Positions 29,205 to 39,443 of a stretch of DNA of 64,000 nt are shown piece by piece. The notes beneath the pieces are model-generated. The model saw only the letters and a list, made by a program, of their open reading frames with translations. It did no database searches and was not told where the DNA came from. The DNA comes from Methylobacter sp. Lineage in GTDB: Bacteria > Pseudomonadota > Gammaproteobacteria > Methylococcales > Methylomonadaceae. The translations under genes were made by a program, and so were the position numbers. The stretch is taken from NCBI GenBank assembly GCA_030699385.1, contig JAUYMY010000057.1, positions 143,250 to 207,249 on the forward strand. Reading direction: 5' to 3'. Numbering within the stretch: the stretch's first letter is position 1; every line of letters starts with the position of its first letter.

Positions 29205-31787
29205 ATGAGCAATAAAACGGTACGGCAATTAGCAGAGGTGGTCAAAATACCTCTGGAACGATTATTAGAGCAGCTGAAAGAAGCGGGATTGTCTGCAACT
29301 GCGCCTGATGATGTGATTAATGAAGATGAGAAAATGCGCTTGCTTGCGCATTTGCGTAAGCGTCATGGCAAAGAGGACGGGGCGGCTGAAGTTTCTTTGA
29401 AACGCGTGACCTTAAAGCGCAGAACGGTCAGCGAGCTTAAACAAGCCAGTGTGCCGGGCACCGGCACTAAAACGATTAGCGTTGAAGTCCGTAAACAGAA
29501 AACATATATCAAGCGTAGCGAAGTAGCTGATTCTGGTGAACAAAAAAACCTGGAATCGGCCCCGCAAGCGCCTGTTGAACAGGTTGAATTGCCGGTTGAA
29601 AGTATTGCGCCTGTTGCAGAGGCTGTAACAGAAGTTGTTTTGGAGTCGCAACAAGAGTCAGCGCCCGAATCGGTAGTTGAAGCGGCCGCTGAAAGCGAAG
29701 AAACTCAAGTGATTGCCGCGCCGGAAGTCAGTGGCATTAATTTGGAGCCGGCTGTAGACGACCATAAACAAGCCGCAGAAACTAGAAAAAAACAGCAGGA
29801 AAAAGAACAGCGTCTTGAAGAGTCAATTAAAAGAAATGCTGACAAAGTAAGACAGCAAGCTTCTGCTAAACAAGAAGTTCTGCATAGAAAAAAACAGGAA
29901 GAAGGCACGCGCTCTGGTGCGGGCGGTAGGGACAGTAAAAAACCGAAGAAAAAAGGCAGCAAAAAGACCGAGCGAGTCAGTATCAAAGCTGAAGGCAAGC
30001 ATCAATTTGAAATGCCGGTTGAGCCTATCATTAAAGAAGTCACCATCCCGGAAATGATTATCGTCTCCGATCTGGCGCAAAAGATGAGTGTTAAAGCCGC
30101 GATGGTGATTAAGCATCTGATGAAGCTGGGCATTATGGCGACCATTAACCAAAGCATTGACCAGGAAACAGCGGTCATTTTGGTTGAGGAAATGGGTCAC
30201 AAAGCGATCATGCAGAGTGATGACGATCTTGAGCAGGAAATGCTGGCCGAGGCGCAAGAAGAAGATAACCGCGTTGAATTGCCGCGCGCGCCGATTGTCA
30301 CCATTATGGGGCATGTCGATCACGGTAAAACTTCGCTGCTGGATTATATTCGTAAAACCCGGGTTGCCGCCGGTGAAGCGGGTGGTATTACCCAACATAT
30401 CGGCGCCTACCAAGTGAAAACCGATCACGGTTCGGTCACCTTTTTGGATACCCCAGGCCATGCTGCTTTTACTGCGATGCGTGCGCGTGGTGCTGATGTG
30501 ACTGACGTGGTTATTGTTGTGGTTGCAGCCGATGACGGCGTGATGCCGCAAACCAAGGAAGCGGTTGAACATGCCAGAGCGGCCAATGTGCCGATCATTG
30601 TGGCGATGAACAAAATCGATAAGCCGGCCGCCAATCCTGACAAAGTTATGCAGGAATTGTCCACCATCGGCGTACTTGCAGAAGAATGGGGCGGCGATGT
30701 GCAGTTCCTGAAAATTTCGGCAAAAACCGGTGAAGGTATCGACGACTTGATCGAAGCCTTGATTGTGCAAACCGAAATTCTCGAATTGAAAGCACCGGTT
30801 GAAGGTGCGGCATCGGGTATCGTGATTGAATCGAGACTGGATAAAGGTCGCGGCGTTGTTGCTACTGTATTGATTCAAAAAGGAACTTTAGAAAGTGGTC
30901 AAATGGTGTTGTGCGGCCATGAATACGGCCGGGTTCGCGCCATGTTCAACGAGAACGGTATTGCCATTAAAGATGCGGGACCTTGTGCGCCGGTTGAAAT
31001 TCTGGGGCTTTCGGGTACGCCGAATGCCGGTGATGAATTTTTGGTGGTGCAAAACGAACGTATCGCCAAAGATTTGGCTAAACATCGTGAAGACCGCAAA
31101 AAACTGTCCCGCCATGCGGTGCAACAAGCCTCTAAACTGGATGAAGTATTTTCCAGAATGGCAACCGGTGAAATTGCCAGCGTCAATTTGGTGCTGAAAA
31201 CCGATGTTCAAGGCAGTTTGGAAGCCTTGCGCAGTTCTTTGATCGGCTTGTCGAATGACGAAGTCGAAGTTAAAGTCGTGTTTGGTGGCGTCGGCGGCAT
31301 TAACGAAGGCGATGCCAATTTGGCTTTGGCTTCCGGTGCAATTTTGATGGGCTTTAATGTTCGCGCCGATGCTACGGCACGAAAACTGATTGAAGAAAAA
31401 GGCATCGACCTTCATTACTACAGCATCATTTATGAAGCGATTGATGAGGTTAAAAAAGCCATCAGCGGTATGTTGGCGCCGGAAATCAAGGAACAAATTG
31501 TCGGTCTGGCCGAAGTGCGCGATGTGTTTAAATCGCCAAAATTCGGGGCGATTGCCGGTTGTATGGTGGTTGATGGTTTCGTTAAGAGAAACCTGCCGAT
31601 ACGGGTTCTGCGTAATAACGTGGTGATTTATGAAGGCCAGTTGGAATCTTTGCGCCGTTTCAAAGACGATGCGGCCGAAGTCAAAATGGGCATGGAATGC
31701 GGCATCGGCGTGAAAAATTACAACGATGTCCAACCCGGTGACCAGATCGAAGTGTTTGAGCGCATTGAAGTTAAACGGGAACTGTAA
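29205..31787 (+). CDS. infB: Translation initiation factor IF-2
   Basis: An 860-residue protein. It has an IF2 N-terminal motif, a long charged low-complexity linker (about residues 100-270, rich in Glu, Ala and Lys), and a G domain with [17 protein letters not shown] and NKID, followed by the domains that bind initiator tRNA and the ribosome. The initiator tRNA gene lies 2.2 kb upstream in the same orientation. No truncation. Confidence 0.97.
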   Translation: MSNKTVRQLAEVVKIPLERLLEQLKEAGLSATAPDDVINEDEKMRLLAHLRKRHGKEDGAAEVSLKRVTLKRRTVSELKQASVPGTGTKTISVEVRKQKTYIKRSEVADSGEQKNLESAPQAPVEQVELPVESIAPVAEAVTEVVLESQQESAPESVVEAAAESEETQVIAAPEVSGINLEPAVDDHKQAAETRKKQQEKEQRLEESIKRNADKVRQQASAKQEVLHRKKQEEGTRSGAGGRDSKKPKKKGSKKTERVSIKAEGKHQFEMPVEPIIKEVTIPEMIIVSDLAQKMSVKAAMVIKHLMKLGIMATINQSIDQETAVILVEEMGHKAIMQSDDDLEQEMLAEAQEEDNRVELPRAPIVTIMGHVDHGKTSLLDYIRKTRVAAGEAGGITQHIGAYQVKTDHGSVTFLDTPGHAAFTAMRARGADVTDVVIVVVAADDGVMPQTKEAVEHARAANVPIIVAMNKIDKPAANPDKVMQELSTIGVLAEEWGGDVQFLKISAKTGEGIDDLIEALIVQTEILELKAPVEGAASGIVIESRLDKGRGVVATVLIQKGTLESGQMVLCGHEYGRVRAMFNENGIAIKDAGPCAPVEILGLSGTPNAGDEFLVVQNERIAKDLAKHREDRKKLSRHAVQQASKLDEVFSRMATGEIASVNLVLKTDVQGSLEALRSSLIGLSNDEVEVKVVFGGVGGINEGDANLALASGAILMGFNVRADATARKLIEEKGIDLHYYSIIYEAIDEVKKAISGMLAPEIKEQIVGLAEVRDVFKSPKFGAIAGCMVVDGFVKRNLPIRVLRNNVVIYEGQLESLRRFKDDAAEVKMGMECGIGVKNYNDVQPGDQIEVFERIEVKREL

Positions 31788-31792
31788 ACAGT

Positions 31793-32182
31793 ATGGCAAG
31801 AGAATTTGGCCGCAATGCCCGGGTTTCATCGCAGATGCAGAAAGAACTGTCGTTGGTTTTTCAGCGTGATATTGATGATTCCAGGCTAGGCTTTATCACT
31901 ATTAATGAAGTGGTGGTCACGAAAGACTTGGCGGTTGCCAAAATTTACGTCACCGTGTTGAATGTTGATGAACAAGGCAAGAAAGCCAACGTTAAATTGC
32001 TGAACGAAATGTCGCCGGTGATCCGGCACCAACTCGCCAAGCGAATGCGTTTGCGGCATATCTCGGATTTGCGTTTTTATTACGACGATTCCTTTGATAC
32101 CGGGATGCGGGTTGCCGAGCTGTTAAGTGATCTGGATAAAAAGCCTGCCGATTCCATTCAGAGCGAGTCAGGCGAAGATTAG
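31793..32182 (+). CDS. rbfA: Ribosome-binding factor A
   Basis: 129 residues. It begins MAREFGRNARVSSQMQKELS and has the KH-like fold with MRLRHISDLRFYYDDSFD. It matures the 5' end of 16S rRNA on the 30S subunit. It starts 5 bases after infB. Confidence 0.95.
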   Translation: MAREFGRNARVSSQMQKELSLVFQRDIDDSRLGFITINEVVVTKDLAVAKIYVTVLNVDEQGKKANVKLLNEMSPVIRHQLAKRMRLRHISDLRFYYDDSFDTGMRVAELLSDLDKKPADSIQSESGED

Positions 32183-32188
32183 TCCGGC

Positions 32189-33109
32189 ATGAGTAAACGC
32201 AAGTCAGGACTCAATATTCACGGCATCGTGCTGCTTGATAAACGTTTGGGCGTCTCGTCAAACAAAGCCTTGCAGGAAGTCAGGCGCTTGTTGAATGCCA
32301 ATAAAGCGGGGCATACCGGCAGCCTTGATCCTTTAGCCACCGGCTTGCTGCCGCTTTGTTTTGGCGAAGCGACCAAGGTGTCGGCGCTGATGCTGGATGA
32401 CAACAAACGTTATCAGGTCGTTGTCCAGCTCGGTGTAATGACCGATACCGGCGACGCCGAAGGCACGGTAATAGAAAGCAAGCCGGTGCCTGAACTATCG
32501 GTTGACGATATTCTGGCCTGTCTGAAAAAATTTACCGGCGAAATCGACCAAGTCCCGCCGATGTATTCGGCGTTAAAACTTAACGGTAAAAAGCTTTATG
32601 AACTGGCGCGAGAAGGCATTACTGTCGAGCGTAAAGCCCGGCATATCACCATCTTTGACTTGAAGCTGCTGGATTTTTCTAAAGACCAATTGACGCTGGA
32701 CGTATTTTGCTCAAAAGGCACCTATATCCGCTCCTTGGCTGAAGATATTGGCCATGATTTGGGCTGCGGCGGCACGGTAAAAGAGTTGCGCAGGCTTGAA
32801 GCCGGCCAATTCAATATAAACGATGCCAGAACCATCGAGCAATTAACGGCTATGGATCAGCAAAGTTTGCAGGCTTGCCTAATTAATGTCGATAAACCGC
32901 TTGAGCACCTGCCGTCTGTGCAGTTATCGGATGAACAGGCAATCTCCATCAACTACGGCCAGTCTGTCGAGCTTTCGCCATTGCCCGATGCCATTATCGG
33001 CACGGTGCGGATGTACCGTGCCGAGATGTTTTTAGGCTTGGGAGAAATGGCTTTGGATGGTAAACTAGCGCCGAAAAAGTTGTTCAATATGAGCAATGAA
33101 AGCATCTAA
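32189..33109 (+). CDS. truB: tRNA pseudouridine-55 synthase
   Basis: 306 residues. The catalytic Asp is in GHTGSLDPLATGLLP; KRYQVVVQLGVMTDTGDAEG and GTYIRSLAEDIG are typical. It makes the T-loop pseudouridine of tRNAs. Six bases after rbfA, same operon. Confidence 0.96.
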   Translation: MSKRKSGLNIHGIVLLDKRLGVSSNKALQEVRRLLNANKAGHTGSLDPLATGLLPLCFGEATKVSALMLDDNKRYQVVVQLGVMTDTGDAEGTVIESKPVPELSVDDILACLKKFTGEIDQVPPMYSALKLNGKKLYELAREGITVERKARHITIFDLKLLDFSKDQLTLDVFCSKGTYIRSLAEDIGHDLGCGGTVKELRRLEAGQFNINDARTIEQLTAMDQQSLQACLINVDKPLEHLPSVQLSDEQAISINYGQSVELSPLPDAIIGTVRMYRAEMFLGLGEMALDGKLAPKKLFNMSNESI

Positions 33110-33178
33110 GCTGAAAGGCTCGGATGAAAAAAAATACACCTGTTTCTACACCCTATCGTGGACTCAGTGTACTTAAGG

Positions 33179-33208
33179 AGCCGCCCATTATGGCGGCTTT
33201 ATTTTTTA
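33179..33208 (+). terminator. Terminator between truB and rpsO
   Basis: AGCCGCC-cattat-GGCGGCT stem followed by TTATTTTTT. It ends the rimP-to-truB transcript, so rpsO either depends on readthrough or has its own promoter in the stretch 33110-33178. Confidence 0.8.
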
Positions 33209-33239
33209 ATTTTTAATCTATTTAAAATAGGGATTACAA

Positions 33240-33509
33240 ATGCCATTTACTGCAGAACAAAAAAAAGCGGTTGTCGAAGCGTACCGCCAGTCAGAAACCG
33301 ATACCGGCTCACCTGAAGTGCAAGTTGCTTTATTGACAGCACACATTATGCATTTAACGCCGCATTTTGCAGCGCACAAAAAAGACAATCATTCACGTCG
33401 CGGCCTGTTGCGCATGGTTAATCAGCGTCGTAAATTGCTTGATTATCTGAAAAATAAAGACAGCAACCGTTATCGTACATTGATTGAACGTCTCGGTTTA
33501 CGTAAGTAA
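33240..33509 (+). CDS. rpsO: 30S ribosomal protein S15
   Basis: 89 residues, the standard length. Contains [17 protein letters not shown] with the usual E substitution at the start, [16 protein letters not shown] and RRKLLDYLK. It binds the central domain of 16S rRNA; in E. coli it also represses its own translation. Confidence 0.97.
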   Translation: MPFTAEQKKAVVEAYRQSETDTGSPEVQVALLTAHIMHLTPHFAAHKKDNHSRRGLLRMVNQRRKLLDYLKNKDSNRYRTLIERLGLRK

Positions 33510-33519
33510 CAGACTAAAA

Positions 33520-33547
33520 AAACGGCACCTTTACAGTGCCGTTTTTG
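33520..33547 (+). terminator. Hairpin between rpsO and pnp
   Basis: AACGGCAC-cttta-GTGCCGTT with a T-run. In E. coli a terminator sits at this place and an RNase III-cut hairpin lies in the pnp leader; this stem could serve as the rpsO terminator. Confidence 0.8.
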
Positions 33548-33617
33548 TTGCAAGCCGGGTTAGTAATAGCGTAGCCCGGCACTCACTCCATAACCCACCT
33601 CGCAAAGGAACCTTATA

Positions 33618-35702
33618 GTGAATCCTATCAGGAAAGAATTTCAGTACGGCGATCGACTCGTTAAATTAGAAACCGGTGAAATAGCCCGCCAAGCAGATGG
33701 CGCAGTTATGATCGATGTAGAGGGTACGACACTGTTAGTTACCGTCGTCGGTAAAAAACAGGCCAGCGGCGGCGACTTTTTCCCGTTGACTGTGAACTAT
33801 CAGGAAAAAGCTTATGCAGCCGGTAAAATACCGGGCGGTTTTTTTAAGCGGGAAGGGCGTCCTAGTGAAAAAGAAACCTTAACCTCACGCTTGATCGACC
33901 GACCTATCCGTCCTCTGTTCCCTGAGGGCTACACCAATGAAGTTCAGATCATTGCCACCGTTGTATCGCTCAATCCTGAAGTTGATCCCGAAATTCCCGC
34001 CTTATTGGGTGCCTCCGCTGCATTGGCAGTTTCAGGCTTGCCTTTTAACGGCCCCGTAGGTGCAGCCACAGTCGGTTATAAAGACGGTGCCTATTTATTA
34101 AATCCAAGCCCTGCTGCCTTGAAAGAATCGCAGCTGGAATTGGTCGTTGCCGGTACCGCTCATGCGGTATTAATGGTTGAGTCTGAAGCCGATAACTTGT
34201 CTGAAGAAGTGATGCTGGGCGCGGTTTTATTTGGTCATGAGCAAATGCAAGTCGCCATTAACGCCATTAACGAATTTGCCGCTGCTGCCGGCGCAGGCGT
34301 GGTTGAATGGGTTGCTCCCGAAGTGAATGCCGAACTTAAAAAACGCGTCACTGATGAAGTTGAAGCTGGTATCAAAGCGGCTTATCAAGTTGCGGAAAAA
34401 CTGGTCAGGCAAGAGCAGTTAAAAGAAATCAGAAATGCTGCTGTTGAAAAATTGACGGCCGATGCCGAATATGCCGAAAGCGACATTCGTGGCATTATCG
34501 AACACTTGGAATACCGTATCGTTCGTAACGCAATTTTGAACGAAAGCAAACGCATAGACGGGCGCGCTTTAGACAAAATCAGACCGATTACAGTCAGAAC
34601 CGGCGTATTACCAAGAACTCACGGTTCGGCATTATTTACCCGTGGCGAAACTCAAGCACTGGTTATCGCAACATTGGGCACACAACGCGATGCGCAAATC
34701 ATCGATGCCTTAGCCGGTGAATACAAAGAACCGTTTATGCTGCATTACAACTTTCCTCCGTACAGCGTCGGTGAAACCGGCTTTGTCGGCTCGCCAAAAC
34801 GCCGCGAAATTGGTCATGGCCGTTTGGCGAAACGTGGCGTTGCCGCTGTGTTGCCGAACATGGAAGAATTTCCGTACACCTTGCGCGTGGTGTCTGAAGT
34901 GACCGAATCCAACGGCTCAAGCTCAATGGCATCAGTTTGCGGCAGCAGTTTGGCGTTAATGGATGCCGGTGTGCCGATTAAATCACCGGTTGCCGGTATC
35001 GCAATGGGCCTGATTAAAGAAGGCGATAACTTTGCAGTCTTGTCCGACATCATGGGTGATGAAGATCATCTGGGCGACATGGACTTTAAAGTCGCAGGTT
35101 CCGTGGACGGCATTACAGCGCTGCAAATGGACATCAAAATCGATGGCATTACCGCAGAAATCATGAAGTCGGCATTGGAGCAAGCAAAACACGGTCGTTT
35201 GCATATCCTGGGCGAAATGAACAAAGCCTTGTCTTCCACCCGTGAAGAAATGTCTGATTTTGCACCGCGTATTATCACGTTCAAAATTGATCCTGCAAAA
35301 ATCCGCGAAGTGATAGGCAAAGGTGGCGCAACCATCCGCAGCATCACCGAACAAACCGGCGCCAGCGTTGATTTGACCGATGACGGTGTGGTTAAAGTGG
35401 CGTCCGTTGATAAAGCCGCCGGTGAAGAAGCGCGCCGTTTGATCGAAGAAATCACCGCTGAAGTTGAAGTCGGTAAAGTCTACGAAGGCAAAGTCGTCCG
35501 TTTAATGGATTTTGGCGCGTTTGTTACCATACTGCCCGGTAAAGACGGCTTAGTTCATATCTCGCAAATTTCAGACGAACGCGTTGATAAAGTCAGCGAC
35601 AAACTGAATGAAGGCGACATTGTTAAAGTCAAAGTGCTGGAAATCGACCGTCAAGGTCGCGTCAGATTGAGTATGAAGGAAATCGAAGTCGACGCTGAGT
35701 AA
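33618..35702 (+). CDS. pnp: Polynucleotide phosphorylase
   Basis: 694 residues from GTG 33618 with AAAGGAA upstream. Two RNase PH domains (the second with [23 protein letters not shown] split over the active site), then KH ([19 protein letters not shown]) and S1 ([21 protein letters not shown]). It degrades RNA 3'-5' by phosphorolysis and is part of the degradosome. GTG with a leader hairpin suggests post-transcriptional control. Confidence 0.97.
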   Translation: MNPIRKEFQYGDRLVKLETGEIARQADGAVMIDVEGTTLLVTVVGKKQASGGDFFPLTVNYQEKAYAAGKIPGGFFKREGRPSEKETLTSRLIDRPIRPLFPEGYTNEVQIIATVVSLNPEVDPEIPALLGASAALAVSGLPFNGPVGAATVGYKDGAYLLNPSPAALKESQLELVVAGTAHAVLMVESEADNLSEEVMLGAVLFGHEQMQVAINAINEFAAAAGAGVVEWVAPEVNAELKKRVTDEVEAGIKAAYQVAEKLVRQEQLKEIRNAAVEKLTADAEYAESDIRGIIEHLEYRIVRNAILNESKRIDGRALDKIRPITVRTGVLPRTHGSALFTRGETQALVIATLGTQRDAQIIDALAGEYKEPFMLHYNFPPYSVGETGFVGSPKRREIGHGRLAKRGVAAVLPNMEEFPYTLRVVSEVTESNGSSSMASVCGSSLALMDAGVPIKSPVAGIAMGLIKEGDNFAVLSDIMGDEDHLGDMDFKVAGSVDGITALQMDIKIDGITAEIMKSALEQAKHGRLHILGEMNKALSSTREEMSDFAPRIITFKIDPAKIREVIGKGGATIRSITEQTGASVDLTDDGVVKVASVDKAAGEEARRLIEEITAEVEVGKVYEGKVVRLMDFGAFVTILPGKDGLVHISQISDERVDKVSDKLNEGDIVKVKVLEIDRQGRVRLSMKEIEVDAE

Positions 35703-35712
35703 TCTCGTTATA

Positions 35713-35782
35713 TTGCCTCTATAGACTTTTAGTTATTCAATTTTCAATTTGAAAATTATTTGTCTGAAAGTCTATAGGGCAA
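35713..35782 (+). terminator. Long stem-loop downstream of pnp
   Basis: TTGCCTCTATAGACTTT pairs with AAAGTCTATAGGGCAA about 40 bases later, and the loop holds an inner TTTTCAATTTGAAAA palindrome. A second hairpin ACCGGC ... GCCGGT (35802-35825) precedes a T-rich run and is the better terminator candidate. The larger stem may stabilise the pnp mRNA 3' end. Confidence 0.55.
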
Positions 35783-35865
35783 CTTTCAAATTATAGAAAA
35801 ACCGGCTTTCCTGCTCTTGCCGGTAACGCTATTTTTTATTTGGGTGTAATAACGGGTGGTTAATA

Positions 35866-36579
35866 TTACAAACCTTGCAATTTTCCAGATTTTTTCAGGT
35901 GACGGATACCCAAATAAAGAGCTGTAGATATTAATAACATTGTTATTAATAATTGATTGCGTAAGTGCATGTCATTATGAGCAAGTTCTGGGTACTTTAA
36001 TAATACGACTAAGACAATGCCGATTAACCATACGTAGGTGGATGAGTTATCTCTTGTTACAGGTCGTTGCCACCTAAAGTCCATGCTGTTAAAGGTAGCA
36101 GATAAACCCGATAACTTAGGAACCCAGCGATTTGTGCGCTGACAATAGGCGTCAAATTTTGCGCCGAATTTACCGCGTAGAAAAAACTCTTCAGCCAATA
36201 CGATAGCTTGGTAAATGAATAAAAATGCAGGGAGAAAAAGTGCCACATAAAGTAGCGAATTGGCCAATATACCAAGACCGACTAATTTAAGAATATTGCC
36301 GATATATAAGGGATTACGACAGTGATTAAAAACGCCTTGAGTGACTAATTTAGATGCGTGAACTTTTTTATCTTTACCACCTCGGTCAATATAGGCTAAG
36401 CCAATAGTTGCGAAGCGAATGACCTGGCCTAAGATAGTAATAAAAAGGCCCAGCCAAAGTGTCAAATTATGATTTTCAAGCGTTACTAATTCTGGCGAAG
36501 GAATAAAAAGCGCAAGATACAGTGGGATAAATACCCAGTTTCTGTATTTAAAAAAGAAATTACCTATTTGAATCATCAT
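35866..36579 (-). CDS. Isoprenylcysteine carboxyl methyltransferase-like membrane protein
   Basis: A 237-residue integral membrane protein with five or six spans. The conserved SAM-binding segment of the ICMT/phospholipid-methyltransferase (PEMT) fold is visible: GVFNHCRNPLYIGNILKLVGLG and AEEFFLRGKFGAKFDAYCQRTNRWVP. Such bacterial enzymes methylate small or lipid substrates at the membrane; the substrate cannot be told. It starts exactly at the end of the CmoA-like gene (one-base overlap), so the two are co-translated. Confidence 0.85.
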   Translation of the reverse strand: MMIQIGNFFFKYRNWVFIPLYLALFIPSPELVTLENHNLTLWLGLFITILGQVIRFATIGLAYIDRGGKDKKVHASKLVTQGVFNHCRNPLYIGNILKLVGLGILANSLLYVALFLPAFLFIYQAIVLAEEFFLRGKFGAKFDAYCQRTNRWVPKLSGLSATFNSMDFRWQRPVTRDNSSTYVWLIGIVLVVLLKYPELAHNDMHLRNQLLITMLLISTALYLGIRHLKKSGKLQGL

Positions 36580-37343
36580 TATTTCTTCACCGCGATTAAA
36601 CCGACAAAATTATACCATTTGAAAAATACTTCGCTATGGGCAAAACCAGCTATTTTTAATAGGGTAATATTTTCACTGAGTTTATAAGGAATAAGAACGT
36701 TTTCCAAGGCTTCGCGCTTTTGCGATATTTCCATATCACTATAATCATTACGCCGTTTATAGTTTAAGTAATGGTTAATAAAGTCGCGGTTAAATACGCT
36801 ATCTTCGGTTAATATTTTTTCTACGACAATTAATGCGCCACCACTGTGCAAGCCATCAAAAATATCTTTTAATAATTTTTTACGATTAATAGGGCGTACA
36901 AATTGCAACGTTAGACACAAAATGACTAACGAAGCGTTAGAAATTTCTAGGCTTTCATTTAAGTCTGCAACGCGTAATTCAACCGGGCGTTTCAAACCCG
37001 CTTCCGTCAGCTTACTTTGACATTTGGCTAACATTTCGTTTGAATCGTCAATACCAATAAAACGAATATCCTCAGGTATTGAGGTATTCATGCCAATTAA
37101 TGTTGTTCCGGTGGCGCAACCCAAATCATAGACATCAGTACCGGGCATAACATAATCAGCCGCTTGTTCTGCCATCATACGCTGGATTTCTCCATAAAAA
37201 GGCACCGATCGGTTTACCATATCGTCAAATACACTGGCAACAGCAGTACCGAATTTAAAATCCGAGGTTTTGGGGATTTCTTCTTTAAAGACTTTATCTT
37301 TATGCATAACACCTAAGTTATTCTGGTTTAATTTAGTCTCCAT
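36579..37343 (-). CDS. CmoA-like carboxy-SAM synthase
   Basis: A 254-residue class I SAM-binding protein. DVYDLGCATGTTL is motif I; RSVPFYGEIQRMM, LTLQFVRPINRKKLL, GGALIVVEKI and DMEISQKREALENVLIPY track E. coli CmoA closely. CmoA turns SAM and prephenate into carboxy-SAM, used by CmoB to finish the wobble base cmo5U34. Here no cmoB is adjacent; the partner gene is an ICMT-like methyltransferase. It may be the true CmoA or a paralogue serving another carboxymethyl transfer. An 11-G tract lies 28 bases upstream of its start. Confidence 0.75.
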   Translation of the reverse strand: METKLNQNNLGVMHKDKVFKEEIPKTSDFKFGTAVASVFDDMVNRSVPFYGEIQRMMAEQAADYVMPGTDVYDLGCATGTTLIGMNTSIPEDIRFIGIDDSNEMLAKCQSKLTEAGLKRPVELRVADLNESLEISNASLVILCLTLQFVRPINRKKLLKDIFDGLHSGGALIVVEKILTEDSVFNRDFINHYLNYKRRNDYSDMEISQKREALENVLIPYKLSENITLLKIAGFAHSEVFFKWYNFVGLIAVKK

Positions 37344-37371
37344 TATAACTTATCTTCATACCATATCGTCA

Positions 37372-37382
37372 GGGGGGGGGGG
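37372..37382. repeat. Homopolymer tract of 11 G
   Basis: Eleven consecutive G on the plus strand (C on the coding strand of the CmoA-like gene), 29-39 bases upstream of its ATG. Tracts this long slip readily during replication, so the length may vary and change promoter spacing. An assembly error is also possible. Confidence 0.8.
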
Positions 37383-37402
37383 CAAAAAAATTATTGAAAT
37401 TA

Positions 37403-39064
37403 TCACTTCCTGCTCTGGGTGCGCCATAAATTAACGATTTCTTCGACATCCAAATCATCCGGGCCTTCACGCCAGCCGGTGAAATAATCCACGTCGTTGC
37501 TTTTCGGCTCGGGATTAGGTCGGTAAATTTGCACCCGCGTCGGTAACGGCGCGGCTTCGCCCAACACCAGCGCTTCGCCGCGTCCTAGCGAGGTCAATAT
37601 GTCGGTCAAATCGCCTTCGGCTTCCGGTACCAAGCCTCGGATATACGCCTGATCGTCCGGGTTGGTGGTGCGCAAGCAAATGAAAGAGCTGCATTGCGAC
37701 AACATGGTTTCCGACAGTTCAGTAGGGCGCTGGCTGACGACGCCAATGGACACGCCGTATTTGCGGCCTTCTTTAGCGATGCGTTCCATCATTTTTTTGG
37801 TGCCGTCAAACTGGCCGCCTTTTTCACGGGGGATGTAAGCATGGGCTTCTTCGCAAATCAGCGTAATCGGGAAATTGCGTCGTTGCGGGTTCCAGTAGTT
37901 GAATTCGTAGGCCAGACGGCCGACTTGTGCCGATACGGCGGGTCTGACGTCGGTCGGTACTGAGCTTAAATCGACCACGGTGATGTTGGCTTTTTTGGCG
38001 CCCAAGCCGACAAACTGGCGCAATAATTCGGCCATGCTGGCGGAGTTGTTGCGGATTTTGGGTTTCAGCAAAAAGTCGTAACGCACATCGTTAAATCGGC
38101 TTTGCATACGGATCAAAAACTCATCGAACTGGCCGAACAATGCGCCTTGCACTTTGCCGAATTCCTTTTTTTCCTCGTTGGCGGACTTAAATTGCATATA
38201 CAGTTCGGCCAGCGAAAAATAAATCGGCGTATCAATCGAGACCACGCCCAGACCGATTTGCTTGGCTTCCTTGCGTTTAAGCTGCTGCAATATTTCGCGC
38301 ATAAACGACATTTGCATCGATGCGCCTTTGTCGCTGCGGTCGATAAACAAATCCACCAGCTCGGCGTAGGTCATCATCCAGTACGGCATTTCCATTTCCA
38401 TGGCGTCGATATAATTGACTTGGCCTTCGGCAAAGGCTGATTGCAGCACGCCGTTGTCATCTTTCCAGCAATACTCGCCATGCAAATCCAGCATGATAAT
38501 ATGGCTTTTAGGCATGGCCTTAACTGTGTTCTGTATCAGGCTAGTCACTGTCCACGATTTGCCGGAACCCGATTGCCCGATAATGGCAAAATGGCGGCCG
38601 AACAACGCACGCGGATCAAGGCTTAAATGGTAGTCTTTGTGTGAAGACAGCTGGCCGATAAAAAACTGGTAATCCCTGAATTTGGAGAATATCGCGTTGA
38701 TTTCGTTGATGCCGACTGCATAAACCTTGGCACCCGGCGTTGGATAATGGCGCACACCGCGAACGAAGGTGCCGTTAGCCTCAATTTCGCCCACCGGAAT
38801 CAGTGAAATAAAGCGGTCGCTTTGGCGGATGCCGGTGTTGTCGAAACGGTCTTTTTCCCACATTTTGAACACCAGCGCCAACACGCCGATATTGTTTTGA
38901 CGGATGACGACATAAGAGCCGATTTGCCCGGCCAATAGCTGCTCATTGCCTATTTCTATCAGCGGCGAATCGTTGCAATGCTCCGGGGCGATGCGGGCAT
39001 CCATACCGTCGCCACGGACTTCAGATAAATAACCGATCAGGATGCTGGTTTGTTGTTCGGACAT
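37403..39064 (-). CDS. HerA-like DNA-pumping ATPase (DUF87)
   Basis: A 553-residue protein. N-terminal HAS-barrel-like segment, then Walker A GQSGSGKSWT, MLDLHGEYCW, Walker B TLICEEAHAYIPRE, and the arginine-finger region GVSIGVVSQRPTELSETML. HerA forms hexamers that pump or unwind DNA, usually with a NurA nuclease. No nurA or Sir2/nuclease partner is adjacent. HerA is also a core component of several anti-phage systems, but here it appears alone, so DNA repair or an unlinked partner is equally likely. Start ATG 39064. Confidence 0.9.
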   Translation of the reverse strand: MSEQQTSILIGYLSEVRGDGMDARIAPEHCNDSPLIEIGNEQLLAGQIGSYVVIRQNNIGVLALVFKMWEKDRFDNTGIRQSDRFISLIPVGEIEANGTFVRGVRHYPTPGAKVYAVGINEINAIFSKFRDYQFFIGQLSSHKDYHLSLDPRALFGRHFAIIGQSGSGKSWTVTSLIQNTVKAMPKSHIIMLDLHGEYCWKDDNGVLQSAFAEGQVNYIDAMEMEMPYWMMTYAELVDLFIDRSDKGASMQMSFMREILQQLKRKEAKQIGLGVVSIDTPIYFSLAELYMQFKSANEEKKEFGKVQGALFGQFDEFLIRMQSRFNDVRYDFLLKPKIRNNSASMAELLRQFVGLGAKKANITVVDLSSVPTDVRPAVSAQVGRLAYEFNYWNPQRRNFPITLICEEAHAYIPREKGGQFDGTKKMMERIAKEGRKYGVSIGVVSQRPTELSETMLSQCSSFICLRTTNPDDQAYIRGLVPEAEGDLTDILTSLGRGEALVLGEAAPLPTRVQIYRPNPEPKSNDVDYFTGWREGPDDLDVEEIVNLWRTQSRK

Positions 39065-39443
39065 GGTTCGATCTCTATTTTTAGCAGTGAATGAGCCGTA
39101 ATTATAATGGCATTGCGGGTGATTTATTTATCGTATTGGCAATTAAACTCATACAAGGGAAATTTGGTTGTACCTTGTCGGCCTGTTATCTTACAATCCT
39201 GTCGGGTGTGCAGTAAGTTTACCAAAAAAGTCCGTAAAGCCCCTTCCTTCAGGTGGGGAATGTAAGGATGCCCTTGATTTATTTTGTTTGCAGCCATTCT
39301 GTGTGCACCAATGCGATTAATTTGGCAATTGAAACCGCCCTAATATTTAGCTTCTTTTTGTCGCGCAGAAAAATCCGCTGTCATCCGAATCTGAAAGCGT
39401 TTAACCTGCTTGACCATAAAATGCGCTGTACCACTATAATCCA

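Noticed and set aside
29823..31829. Long minus-strand frames opposite infB (up to 351 residues)
   Set aside because: The His/Phe/Asn-rich composition is typical of antisense frames; infB on the plus strand has complete domains.
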